A DNA stretch of 64,000 nt, from contig OZ025264.1 of assembly GCA_964019135.1 (NCBI GenBank), forward strand, positions 1,178,001 to 1,242,000, written 5' to 3'. Positions 15,001 through 27,417 of this stretch are shown here, piece after piece. Numbering within the stretch: the first letter of the stretch is position 1; each line of letters starts with the position of its first letter. Under the pieces are notes generated by a model. It saw only the letters and a program-made list of their open reading frames with translations, ran no database searches and was not told the DNA's origin. Source of the DNA: Arenicola marina. Its lineage: Eukaryota; Annelida; Polychaeta; Arenicolidae. The position numbers and the translations under genes were made by a program.

Positions 15001-17210
15001 AAGCTTAGCGAATTCTTCTTTTGAGGCTCCTTTGCTGCAGAAGGATTTTACTGCGTCTCTAGTGGTTTTATCGTCGATAAAGACCCTCTCACTGAAACTG
15101 GTAAATAAAGAGGCTCTATTGAATATTTCAGACACGCTGGAAATGTTGTCATTATTATCATTCAGCGGAGCCACAGAATATTCTTTTTGTGTAATCCCAA
15201 CATAATATAAAATCATTCGATGAAGGATGGATACATCGTTTCAATTCAATGTTTACACGGGATAATCAATCACTATAATCCAACACTTATTGAGATAATG
15301 ATTTGATGGCTGTCCGGTATAGAGTAATTTTATGCATCTATGTAAGGGTAAGGAACCTCGTTGTAAGATGAAGGAGGAGGGATGATACAGCCTCGAGTTT
15401 CTAAGATGCCCGGACCGAAATTCGAACCCGGGATCAATGGATTTGTAGGCCAGTGCACCATATACTGCACCACGGAGACCCTGATCGACATATAGAAGAG
15501 AATACAGACATATATATATACTTATCTTCCTTTATGAACTAACTCTTCTTTTGCTGGAGGCAACGGCTGCTTTAGAGCACTTCTGTGAAACGCAAGTGCA
15601 GTTCCATCAAGTACCAGAACTTCTGGCTGCAATAAACAGCTGGACTCCCGACAAACGAAACCTAAATAGAGAAAAGAGTACTACAGTAGTTTTTGTAAGA
15701 GTTCTCGTTTCCATGCAAAGTAATTTAAGTATAGATTGATGATGATTACTGAAGCAAAGTACGCTTGGACTATGCAGAACACGCAGAAAATCACTGATTC
15801 AGCATTGCGTCTCCACACATTGTGATAATCATTGAGTGCAGTTATCAGGAATAAAAGAAAACGGTTATATGATGATATGGAATGAGGATCCAATATCGCG
15901 CTAAGTAGATCTTCCCACTAGGATTATATTTACTATGAACAAATATTAACCCTACAAACGCATATTTTATTTTACCTTGCTTGTAATTAATATCCAGCAA
16001 TCGCATGAAGTTGTACCAACACAGGCGGAAGTTTGAATAGGAAAAATGTTCGCCAAAAAGCAAAGTGTTTCCAGCATCATCTTGATGCTGACGCCAAGTG
16101 TCGAAGAAGGCGGACATGGGACACCTGTAATAACACGGACATACGCTAATCGCTCGGCGCTGATTGGCTTGCTCGAATATATGAGCACCTTGCATTAATT
16201 GGACGGAATGATGTATTCAGACTAGGACTTACAATTTATTAATGAAGAAGAGAAAGCAACAATACAAAAAATTAGACAGCGCCAATATAACATACCTTGC
16301 ATGAAAGAAATGAAACATGTAGTCTCGCAGGACACCATAATGCACTAAAAATCGGCCACAGTGTAGGTAACACTCGTTTCCTCCGTCGTAATGAATAACA
16401 GTGTCGCAGCCTTCACACTTCTTGACAAAAACTACAAATGACATTCATACATGATGCAACACAATTTACATGTAAACGGTGTAGTGAGATATTGTGTTGC
16501 TTGTTACTCGGCAAAGGAAAAGTGGACTGCCACTACCCCAGTCATACTGTCTTATTATAACACGAAAGTATAATAATCCTGTCATTTCACAAGACATCTT
16601 TTTATTATATTGTGTCTGCAAGACGGTATATAAATTAGAATGCTAATGTTACGCGTATGCGTTACAAGGAAAAACTACGCACAAGTATACCAAACGTCAC
16701 CAAACATTTCCAAGCAACCTTAATCTTTCTTAATATAATACTCTCACCTTGCACTTGAAGTATATCAGATCTCGTGAGAAGCCAAGACGTATTGTCCATG
16801 GGCAGATAGTCTTCGTTCAACGGGCTTTCACAGTTCGGACAATGCGTGATCGTGGACGGATAGATTCCGAGGATGTCATTGTCCTCCTGACTTGCAAAGA
16901 TATCATCTGGCCTTTTTACAAGATTAGATCTCAAGTCGGGAGAAAGATCGAAGGGAATGGGTTGGATTGACCAACTTTTCAGCGAGTAACTCTTGTCACT
17001 GGAGTGACCAGATAACTTAGCAGTTATCTCAAACAGTAGGTCATCCTCGAAATCCATAGACTCGACTCGCTGGACGTGATTGCAGTGACGTGGGCATGAC
17101 AAACATTTCAACTGCCGTCCTGAGACACCGATAACACCGTGATGATGTTCATTGGTGTACACGGAGTACGTGTCCTTCAATATCCAATCCAGCTCCAAAG
17201 TCACATCCTC
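12077..17210 (-). CDS. KDZ (Kyakuja-Dileera-Zisupton) DNA transposase, multi-exon
   Basis: Minus-strand exons, in order: 17210-16748, 16431-16296, 16124-15976, 15661 to about 15550, 15182-14937, 14830-14363, 13241-13161, 12774-12649, 12309-12077 (stop TGA). Splice sites are GT-AG and phases fit at every junction except between the fourth and fifth exons, where I could not fix the donor. The first exon has cysteine clusters (CLSCPRHC, CPNCESPL), then KKCEGCDTVIHYDGG. Catalytic motifs follow KDZ order: PEVLVLDGTALAF (first D), CYGFEVM, TVIYDNACHLWEYC (second D), NTQVVEQQNARLKK (E). KDZ enzymes are nuclear DDE-type transposases. The reading frame is open throughout, so this is a young transposon or a domesticated gene. 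A SINE lies in one intron. Confidence 0.85.
15385..15485 (-). mobile_element. tRNA-derived SINE fragment (family 3) in a KDZ intron
   Basis: On the minus strand: GGTCTCCGTGGTGCAGTATA (A-box region) and CCCGGGTTCGAATTTCGGTC (near-perfect B box). The spacing is tRNA-like, but the sequence does not close as a cloverleaf. Confidence 0.6.
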
Positions 17211-17756
17211 CTACATAACAAATATGTAATAAATTCATAACAAGGTTATGTTAAACACCATCAGCTCTAAATAAAAGAAAGCGTTCTGTGTGCTAGTTCT
17301 TATGACTAGAAACATTAAAGTGTAATCTCCAAGAACAATGTTCACAGTTATTTTGGCTTAAGACTGCCACAAGACATATATCACGCGAAAATTATGTTGT
17401 ATGTTATGTTGTAACTGCTGTATCGAACAATGCTACTGCTTGAACGGGTGTCACCGAAGGCTGGCTAAGTTGTGCAGTAGCCGTAAAAACACACTTGTCA
17501 ACCGAAACTTAATAGCACTATTACTATTAGAGTACGTGGTAGAGGTGAACAATTATAAAGTAGCAACATACTGACTCAAACAATAAGCAAAAAGAACATA
17601 ACTAAGATTTTGGTTGGCGATCACACCCCTCCTTATTAACGTTTGGGGCATAATTGTGATCTGAAAAATAAGTATAAGAGGTATATGTATAAAAAAAATC
17701 TGATGACGTAGCTTACATATCAGTGTAAATCTATCCTAACCCCTACCCTTTGACAG

Positions 17757-17865
17757 ACGTGACCACAGCTGGGCTCGAGCCACCGATCCACGTGCCGTTA
17801 GGTATTCAGGTGGCCAGAGCACTCAAGGCGCTCAAACACACTGAGCTATCGAGGCGGCCCCACAT
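17757..17865 (-). mobile_element. tRNA-derived SINE, family 1, head only
   Basis: Minus strand carries GGCCGCCTCGATAGCTCAGT, then AACGGCACGTGGATCGGTGG and CTCGAGCCC. The same words are found in the SINE copies at 32441 and 39959. The 3' tail part is not evident here. Confidence 0.65.
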
Positions 17866-18592
17866 GCAACATTAAACAAAGACAAACCCTACTTTCTTTA
17901 AATGTTACTCCAAATGATAACAATATGATACAGGACGTATATATACCGGCCTATCACCCGGATATATCGACTTTCAAAGCGTCTGTACTGAAATGCACAC
18001 ACCCGCAAGTCCTGTCACTAGCTCACAATGTTATTTTGAAATGACCACCCCTAAGCTTTTGCAGCTTAGACCGAGCGCAGCCCTGTTTGTGGGCGGGGAC
18101 AAGGTTGACCAATAAGACAGCGCTACCTACATAGGCCTAAATATCACTATCGGGGCCTTTCTGACGCTTGCGCAATGAAACACAATAAAAATAGGCGTAC
18201 TTCACAGCCCATTAGGGCTTTTCTGCAGATTCCACAATCCTTATTAATCCAAGCCAAATATTTGTATATTATTGGTGCATTGATGGTGTACTCGGTGGCC
18301 TAGAATTACTGAAATTCGTCAGCGAAGCGGGATTTGGCCATATTGTTTCACGCACAGCAATCCTATAGGTGTTTGCAAAGACGCGCTTCCCTAAAAAACT
18401 GATTTTTTATTGGAAAACTACAAGTACAATCAACGATTATATAAGCATCTATACTCGCTTTAATTACCTCTCTCACCGGAATTCTCCACTCAAAACAGGT
18501 ATTACTATTACAAAATAATGTCCTGTTTATAGCGAAACTTAAGGAAGCAAGGGAGCTATCGAGTTGTTAAACAACACGGACGATTAACCAAC

Positions 18593-18691
18593 CTTGGTCC
18601 TCTCCAGGAATGTCATTGACTTGGAAAAATGAGTCCAGGAACCCGTCAACCACGTGCAGATGTATACACCGCTCATACTGGACTTCCAATT
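18593..18691 (-). CDS. Possible 5' exon of the KDZ gene
   Basis: A 99-base minus-strand stretch with a good acceptor (TTCTGCTTTAG) and a GTTGGT donor. It is open in two frames; one (ending THFSKSMTFLERTK) joins the 17210 exon in phase 0, the other (LEVQYERCIHLHVVDGF) looks more protein-like but does not fit the phase unless another small exon lies between. The link is therefore tentative. Confidence 0.35.
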
Positions 18692-18831
18692 CTAAAGCAG
18701 AAACGCAAAATAACTAATGTGAACTAGAGGCCGGAAAGGGCTGGTCAACACGTAATAATATTTCAAACTTTCAGGACAATTTCACGATTCAACACAGTAT
18801 CTTTGAATGGTGCGATGTAGGATATATGACA

Positions 18832-21800
18832 GGGTTCCCACAGGAAAGCCACAAACAAATTCCCTGATTTTTCCCTGAGCCATTTTAAGTTTCCCTGAGT
18901 AAGCAAAAAGTATGTGGCCTCCAACCTCCCCTCATAGCCACACCTACACCATCAAGCTTTTAATTATGACGTAAAATCGAAGATTTTACGTCACTTCACT
19001 TCGTTCGTTGTCGGTGTCGGTGTGTTCGGTTATTAAGACGAAAATTTTCAATTTTCGTCTTCCAAATTCACAGAAAGATGCGAAATGGCAATCGTCAGGC
19101 TAAGTTCGTAGATGGGCCATGTAGGTCAAAGGTCAAGGTCACAGGAATTTTTCGAAATTCGCTTAACCATTGTAAGATAGGACCAAAAAACGGGAAAATC
19201 GCTATAACGTTCGCAGTTTCCAATCAATGGTGCTGCCAATTATTTCACGTATTGGGCCCATTAGTACCTTCTATATCGTCTTTCATTTGTGCAAATCGCC
19301 CGTATAGTTTTCCCGCTAAAAATTCCCAAAGTTTAACATGGGACCCTATGGGAGCATTTTGGCGGGAATCAGGCCTTCTTAATTTCTCCATGAAGGGGAC
19401 ATGTCAGACAAACGACACCTTGCGTGAGAAATGACATTAGTATTTGGGCATAAAATATTATATTGACCAAGGTTACGCTTCCAAGGTCAAGGTCACATCA
19501 AGGTCAAGGTTACGAAACATGTTTTCCCGTGTATCTTCGTTAATATTTGGTCTAGAGATTCGCTGTTTGTTTGAGAGTATTCGTCAGGGAGAGGTGGGGA
19601 CGCAATACTCGCTCAGATTCTCCGGATACTGAACGATTTTCGAGTAATCGGCCAATCAATATTCGGCGTACGTGTCAAGTGGCGTTTTGAACTTTGCGAG
19701 GCCATAACTCGGTCAATATTTGAGCTAGGGAGCCCAGATTTGGCATGAATGTAGAGAGAAATGTGAGCTAGGTTGATCGAAACCACCTCAGAATTGCTCT
19801 AGGACGCTTAGTTTGGCCGCTAGAGCGCTCGCAAGAGGTGCACCCCCCTCCATGCCGACGCTCCCATTACGAGTCAACGGCGATATGGACCGGCACTCTT
19901 TCGGGGTTGCGATGGCCGCCGTTCGCTTAAAAGCGACGCTAAAGAGTCGGGACCGGTTGCCAAAGACGGGCAAACGTCGACTTGGGTATGGAATCCGCCT
20001 TCGCTTTTAGCTTATCACGCTTAGTTCCGCCGCTAGGGGGCTCCGTAATTCACCGATGACGAGTCCGAGATAAGCGATTAGGGCGCGACCAAGGACGCGT
20101 AGAAAGTCGTGATTTGAACGTATTCACTCTAAACGAAGGCCTCGACCTGGAAAAATAGCCCGCGTTCAACAGCAGCCGTTAGATGGCGCTCGTCCAGTAC
20201 ATCACGATCCATTTTGGGCTAATTTGCGCTTTCAGCCAGCAATTTGGCCTCAGTACTACAGCTTTAAGGGGGCGATATGGTCTCCAACACCAGGCTGAAC
20301 AACCAATGAGCGAGTGGCGATGGGTCTTAACATAGTCGAATTGGTCCCATAACCACAATTTTCGTCTTCCTTCTCAAGCTGTGCTTGACGGTCTAGGTCT
20401 GTCTGTCTGTGTGTCTGTCACGCTGCGCATTATCTTTCGAATGCCTTAAGATATCGACTTCCAAATTCACAGAAAGATGCGGAAAGGCAATCGTCAGGCT
20501 AAGTTCTTAGATGGGCAATATAACTCAAAGGTTAACGTCACGATGACGTCATACGTCCAAAACACATTTTCGCCCTCTAGCTCACTTAATATTGCAGCTA
20601 GAGAGCCGCAATTAGTGTCAAAATACTCAGCTTCTCAAAATCTTTCGCGTTACTGACATCAGATTTGACGTAGGATAAAAAGTTTTCGCGCCACAGGTTT
20701 TTTTTTTTTTTATAAAGTTTGAGATATCGACTCCTCCTTCTGCACAGACAATGCCACGGCCCACCGTCAGGCTAAGTTCGTAGATGGGCCATGTAGGTCA
20801 AAGGTGAAGGTCACAGGAATTTTTCGAAATTCGCTTAACCATTGATAGATAGGACCAAAAATCGGCAAAATCGCTATAGCGTTCCGAGTTTTTGCTTAAT
20901 GACGCTCAGAATTAATTCACGTATTAGGCTCGTAAGTACCTTGTATACAGTGTTTTAATTTTGAAAATCGTCCGAATAGTTCTTCCGCAAAAAATTCCCA
21001 AAGTTTAACATGGGACCCTATGGGACCATTTTGGCGGGAACCAGGCCTCCTCAATTTCTCCATGAAAGGGACATGTCAGACAAACGACACGCTGCGTGAG
21101 ACATGACATTAGTATTTGGGCGTAAAATATTATATTGACCAAGGTCACGCTTTCAAGGTCAAGGTCACATCAAGGTCATGGTTACGAAACATGTATTCCC
21201 GCGTAATTTCGTTAATATTTGGACTAGAGATTCACGGTTTGTTTCAGAGTATTCTTCAGAGAGATACGCAACGGTAATGTGTCCTCAGATTTCACCTCAC
21301 ATTTATAGTTTTCGAGTAATTGGATGATCAATTTTGACATTGCCGAAAGCGCAAAAAAATCACTGTGACTACATAAATGCAGGTAGATAACTCATATGTG
21401 GTGGAATATGTACCCATATTACTGGCATCATAGTTGCCAAATTGCATCAAAATCAAAGCAGTAGTTTGGACGCAAATAATCACACGTTAACATGGCCAAG
21501 CCCACTATAAGGCCTCGATACGCCAAATGACTGACGGCGTGCCATGCCAAAGTCATGAAATGGGCCTTAAAGTCCATCTCTTGGGGGGGTATTTGTTTCT
21601 AAACCACTGTCAAATATACATTTCTCAGTGGTTACTAAAGCCATTTATCAGATGCAATTATTTTACAATGTCTCGTATGCCATAAATATTAATATCTAAA
21701 GTCACCAAAATAAACTCAAGCAGCGAACGATCCATTTCCAAACCCCCGCCCAGAGTAGAGATTGGTGACGTCACAAGATGATCCGGTTTGAGTGCGCCTC

Positions 21801-23320
21801 GCTCGCTTCGACTGCCCGCGGTGTTTCAATGTAGCTTACGTGCAGGGAAGCTCTAACTCAGATGTGTATTTCGATTAACATTAACTCATGATGAATATTT
21901 GCCACATGTAGATGTAGATAGACCTAGATCAATTACATTATAGGTGTGTGATTGTTGGTTAGTGCAACATTCGTGACACTGACACTGAGAGAAAACAAAC
22001 AGCTGCAGTGGCCGCCGCCACTGCCAGAGTGTTGACAGCCTACGTTTCTTCCCAAAAATGAAAAGGGTGCCACAGTAGTGGACGGGCCGTCGCGGGGATG
22101 TCCGTCGAATCGTAGACATAGAATCTAGATCCAGGGTTAAATGAAATGTATGTACTAAAAGACGCCAAATGACTGACGGCGTGCCATGCCAACGTCATGA
22201 AATGGGCCTTAACATAGTCGAATTGGTCCCATAACCCAAATTTTCGTCTTCCTTCTCAAGCTGTGCTTGACGGTCTAGTCTGTGTGTGTGTGTGTACGCG
22301 CTCTGTAGGTCTGTGTGTGTGTGTGTTCGCGCTCTGTAGGTCGCAAAACGCAACATTTCGTTCTATAACTTTACCCATCGATAGGTATCCGACGTGGCTC
22401 GGTCAAGTTCGTCAGCGGAGTATGTAGGTCGAAGGTCAAGGACACAGGATTTTTTAGTTTGTTCCTTAACCATTGGTAGATAGGACCAAAAATATGTAAA
22501 GTCGCTATACGTTCACAGTTTTTATTTAATGACGCTGTACATTATGTCACGTATTGAGCCAGTAGGTAACTTGTATCACGTCTTTGAATTTTGCAAATCG
22601 CCTAAGTAGCTTGTCTGCAAAAAATTGCTAAGCTTTAACATAGGACCCTACGAGAGCTATTAACTACTAAGAACAGCTGGATGACATCAATGATGTGTCG
22701 CCGGAGACTCGTCACTTGGCTTATCGAGATGTCAACACAGCGAGACTCACTAATATTCTTATAACAACATTGCAGCGAGGCGCATCAATGTCGCGAGCTA
22801 TGGCAGCGACCGCGGTGTAAGTGTAGGCCTACTATTGTGGGGGCGGGGCGGGGAAAAGGGGGGGGGGGGCGGGGTCAAGCTGGGGTGGTGGGATGATTGT
22901 GTTGGTTGCTATGAAACTAATGTGCATGGTAGGGATATCGAAACTAGAAATGTAGACCGAAACTGAATAAACAGGCAGTTTGGTTTCAGATGTCCACCGA
23001 GTGAGATCGTTGAACCTCGGGGCGAAACTGAAGAGTGACTTACTTTTGGGATGGGGATAACAATTGAGAGGATGCTCACTATAACGACAGTTATGGAGCT
23101 GCCGGATCTGAGGGGTCAATATGGGTGAGGTATCAAATCTGAATCTAAGGGGCTAAACACGTATCTGAATGGTCAACTCTGGATCTCAGGGTGTGTCTGT
23201 GCACTCTTTGTAGGCCACAAAACGCAACATTTCGTCGTATAAATTTACTCATTTAGGTATGTAGGTCACAGGTCACAGTCAAGTCAATTCTTAAGATCAA
23301 GGTCATTGTAGTGGACCGAA
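18832..23320 (+). repeat. Cluster of an unidentified interspersed repeat
   Basis: Several copies of one family: 19065-19640, 20450-20600, 20745-21340 and 22370-22660, with a short piece at about 23215-23300. Shared words include CCAAATTCACAGAAAGATGC, CAGGCTAAGTTCGTAGATGG, GGTCAAAGGTCAAGGTCACA and TTAACATGGGACCCTATGGG. A second shared block (CTTCTCAAGCTGTGCTTGAC) occurs at about 20370 and 22255, and GGCGTGCCATGCCAA at 21537 and 22177, so the unit has been duplicated as a larger block. CAGGGTTCCCACAGG at 18831 resembles a hAT-type terminus. No long ORF is present; the family is unknown to me. (TG)n runs lie near 22280-22325, and a G run near 22857-22870. Confidence 0.6.
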
Positions 23321-24816
23321 GACATAATCCGGATTTTACATTTTACGTCATCTTACCCTACGGGTGACGCAATCTCGTGTTAAATCTCGTGCAGAGAACT
23401 CAATAAAAGTCATGTTTCCGGAGTTTGTATTGAAAAAAAAATGTTCATAAATGTGCATATTTACCACAATATTAAAAGTTGTAGCCATGCTTATGTGACA
23501 GGGTGGAGGGGGGTGTTGTTCTGGCTGTTCTCTGTATCGACTCACACAACCCAGCAAAGTGGCACTGAATTACTTTATTTCGGGTCAGAAGAGAACCTGT
23601 AATATTAAGATATAAAAATAATCAAAGTTCCATTAAAACATGGGCTCCGAGTAACATCGCGGACAAATACTAATTAAACTACCCATATGCATGGGACATT
23701 ATGACGGAACGCGAACATAACAGGACATGACAACCCTACATGGGGCGTCATGACGGAATGCTATCACATTCGAGCCACTTCCCAAACTGTAATTTAACCA
23801 ACTGGATTCCAATAAAGCTCTGTTCTACACATAACGGGTATATATAAGACAATATGCCTGAGGACAGAGACCGATAGCAATAAACAATATTGCCTTTAGC
23901 CGAAAATTGCTGTGACTACCCACTCTGTCGACCGACTTAATCGCTAGGCGCTACAAATTGGCTGCATTCCTTAGAAAATGCACCAAATCCAGACAGTGAA
24001 ACTTTGTATAGGATCCCCCTCATTGGGCAGCACCGGGATATAACCCCAAATCCATTAAGTAGTCAATAATCTATCAATATCTTGGTTACACCGCTAATAA
24101 TAATATATAAATCTCCATATGTTGTTGGCCCTACAGCAATATATGTAATAAATCCATTCACAACAGCAAGTCAGACCCAAGTGAGGTAATTTATCCTGTC
24201 CATGGTATATGGACTGAAAGGCTCATGGTAACCGCCAACCAGTTTATACCGGTTTACAATCAAGACACAATTAATGGGATTAACCGCCATTTGGCATTAA
24301 ATTCTATAACAAATAACTGCGGCACCTGAGGTTATATGAATCAAAACCCGGTGTGCACAGCTTACATGTGTAAATAATCCAATATTGTATACACCCGGGG
24401 AGAACCCCACAAAATCCAAACTGGGCATTGCAAATTCTAATTGCTGTATAAACATACCCAATATAACTGAGATTAATAATATATAGGTTTTATACCTGGG
24501 GGCTGTAAATACTGCCAACCAGTAAAACAGTAGGACATAAATGTGGCTGTAGATCACCCTTATTATAACAACCCACCACATTTACTGGCTCACAATCAAT
24601 TAATTCAAATTCTACAACTCAAAACACATGTCTGAAAAAACAACTAAATATGTACCCACAAATAGCTTAAGGTAAATAGGCGCTCAGTAAGTTTATATGT
24701 GGAATAATACTTGATTCCAGAATATGGAAATAGAAATAAACTCCAGCCTTTAAGCTACCATAAGAGACTGCACCACGAAATATAAATTCGGAAAACCGTA
24801 ATGGCGGCCCAACCAC
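23321..24816. other. Non-coding stretch
   Basis: No recognisable gene. The 23820-23960 part has a TATATAAG box, an AATAAA and a TACA end, reminiscent of an LTR tail, but without a target duplication or partner. The rest (23960-24800) is AT-rich and featureless. Confidence 0.35.
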
Positions 24817-25865
24817 GTGTTCCACGATAAGTATAATTATGCTGATGATAATACTGTGGCGGCTCAAGGTAAGGAGTTTAACAAGGTTAAAGTAACTCTA
24901 GAGAAGGCGTTATCGGAGATAACAACGTGGTTCGTCGACAATTACATGAAAGCGAACCCAAGTAAGTACCAGGCAATCGTGTTTGAAAAGAGAAACGAAT
25001 TAAGTCAGCACAGATCGTTTTCGATTTCTGGAACAGAACTGGCAGCACAACAGGAAGTAACATTACTAGGTATTCAACTGGACGCTAGGTTAACTTTCGG
25101 CAACCATATATCAAGTTTATGCAAGAAGGCTGGAAAAAGTCTCAATGTCTTAGCTAGAGTTTCTAAATTAATGGATGTTGATAGCAAACTTACGTTATTT
25201 CATGCTTTTATTCTTTCACATTTTAATTATTGTCCCGTTGTATGGCATTTTTGTGATATGAAAAATATGCGTTAGATTGAAAAGCTACAGGAGCGGGCAT
25301 TGAGGTATGTGTTTAATGACTTTAGATCAGAATACGCAGAGTTGAGGAAGAGAGCGGGTAGACCATTGCTATATGTTGAACGATTGCGCTGCATATCATT
25401 AGAAGTTTACAAGAGTATCAACAAGATTGGGCCTAGTTATCTTCAGGACATGTATAACGTGAAGGAAAACAATTACATTTTTAAAAATGGGCCAAATTTA
25501 TGTATGCCACGCGTTAAGACAACAGCTTATGGCCATAATTCATTGAAGTATCAAGGTAGCAAGCTATGGAACATGCTCAACAAGGAAACGAAGTTAGCCA
25601 AATCTGCCAAGCAATTTAAAACAACGCTGTCAACCTCGGATGTGTTCTTGTGTCACTGTAATTCGTGCACATTATGTAACATAGCTAATGGGTAAGGTTT
25701 TATGAGATGCAAAGATTGTTATATTTTCATTGTCATATGTATATATATCTCATCCGCTCATGTCATTTTATCATTGTCGGTCAATAGCACGTGTGCTAAT
25801 GTTTATTGTTGACTTTTACATACCGACGTTAAATAAAACTTTATCTTATCTTATCTTATCTTCAA
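24817..25865 (+). mobile_element. 5'-truncated non-LTR retrotransposon (CR1/L2-like LINE), RT C-terminus
   Basis: The coding part starts inside the reverse transcriptase at YADDNTVAAQG (catalytic YADD). It continues through KANPSKYQAIVF, TLLGIQLDARLTFGNHI and SHFNYCPVVWHFC, a typical LINE thumb, and after an in-frame TAG at 25273-25275 through LQERALRYVF and a Cys-rich tail (CHCNSCTLC). The end is a short TTATC repeat (25842-25861), as seen in CR1/L2-group LINEs. It is a dead 5'-truncated copy because most of ORF2 is absent. Confidence 0.85.
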
Positions 25866-26215
25866 CACGCACCCCATTCTATCCGATCCAGAACTAAGTC
25901 TGATCAGTCTGATACATACATAAAAACTCACAGTAGATAACCATGGGATTACACACAGTAAACATATAACAATTAACAGTAAAGCATGACATTTAAGGTG
26001 CTCACCGGGAGTTGTGGCCGAGTGGTCTGAGCGGGTAAAAAGATGTTTCCGGAAGACTAAATCTTAAGGTACGTGTTTTCTCTGTGGATCCTCAGCAGCA
26101 AGTGATGCTCTGAGGACCACCGGAATCTGGCGCATCGGAAGCCCGCGAACTCCCGCACAAAATTAACATGCATGAACTAAATACCGAAAACACCGCTCAG
26201 ACTACCCGGCAACAC
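25866..26215. other. Short spacer with tRNA-like A box
   Basis: GTGGCCGAGTGGTCTGAGCG at about 26018-26037 resembles the pol III A box of a serine-type tRNA, but no B box follows at the right distance, so at most it is a decayed SINE head. Confidence 0.3.
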
Positions 26216-26279
26216 TCTCCCCCGCTTTACGTCACAGCCCTCTGTGACGGCCACGAGAATTTAACGGCACAGCTAACAA

Positions 26280-27071
26280 AATCAAAGTCACTCTAACAGA
26301 GACAGCGTCTCACAAAGGCGTGTGAACCAGTCCGTGCAACCAGACCAGCTCTCCTGGCTGTTGACGACTGCAGAGCGAGGTGCGTTATGCACGTTACGGT
26401 GTTGGCCCGCGTTGCTCCGTTGCGGCTTGCGGCGCCCCACCACGTCACACCCGAACACCGACGTCAGCGTGTTCATGACGCCTGGCAGTGTTCTCGGCGG
26501 CGGCTGCAGGAGTACCTCCTGTCGGGCCGGACCCTCCAAGTGGGCCAATACGAAGTCCACAGCGTCCGCATCCGTGCGGTGGCGTGTACGGACGACATGA
26601 CTGACCTCGTCGCGGAAGTCCTCAATCGGCTGTCCGCCGTCCCGGTACCCGCCAAACTTGGCGATCTTCCGCTCACGCGGGATGTACAGGGGCTGCTCCC
26701 GCCCCCTAGCAGCCTCGGTGGTAGCCATGGCCGCCTGCGCCTGTTCATGGCTCTCCTTCAGCTGCTGCAGCTGCGCCCCCATCTCCTCCAGGGTGAGCAT
26801 GATGTTCTTGTAAGTCCCGGTTTCTTCTCACCCTCCACACCGTGACTTGCTGCTGAAAGATCCTGCCGACTGCGCCAAAATGTTACGGGGTGGCGGGGGT
26901 GTTTTTCCTGGTTGTGGTCCGGCGCTCATGCACGTATCTCCGAAACAGAGAGCAAGTTTTACAGTCAGAAGAGACAACTGAAGGGCGAGCTGTGTGTCCT
27001 GCTCAGCCCCGCCCTCCTCCCTGTATTGGAATGAATATACCCTTCGGTGCAGGATTCATATCTCAGTTAAC
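26280..27071 (-). mobile_element. LTR-retroelement fossil: gag-like piece plus LTR-like end
   Basis: Reading on the minus strand, an LTR-like segment (about 27071-26881, TG...CA ends) is followed by a primer-binding-type sequence and a gag-like capsid region (about 26800-26290) with PIEDFRDEVSHVV and ALAHLEGPAR-like capsid features. This fits a Ty3/gypsy-related gag. Protease, reverse transcriptase and integrase are absent and no matching second LTR was found, so it is a broken remnant of moderate age. Confidence 0.6.
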
Positions 27072-27417
27072 ATGTTTTTATATTTTTGGAGGGTCTAAGA
27101 GCTTAAACTTCATGAACGAAAGCAAGAGGGCTTTAATGTCATATATGCCATTGCATAAGTTACAAGATCAAACCTATAACTTATGGCATAAGACCATTTA
27201 TTCTGAATTACTACGAATTAATCATATTAGGATATTAATAACCATATAAGACAGGGAATTCATAACCTTTCCGATATTAGTAATAATTGCGATGGAACAC
27301 TTACCAAAATGTGATCTAGGTTTCGTAAAGTCCCTGATTTTCTTTACGAAAATGGAATTCCCTAATTGTTCCCTGCAGGGATTTTTAAAAATAATTTTCC
27401 CTGTTTTCCCAGACCTA

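Noticed and set aside
23598-23955. Possible solo LTR (TGTA...TACA, TATA box, AATAAA)
   Set aside because: No target duplication, no second copy and no internal region; the ends could be chance.
26011-26130. Possible serine tRNA gene
   Set aside because: Only an A-box-like word; no B box, no anticodon stem and no closing acceptor stem.
26322-26845. Plus-strand ORFs opposite the gag-like piece
   Set aside because: Shadow frames of the GC-rich minus-strand coding sequence.
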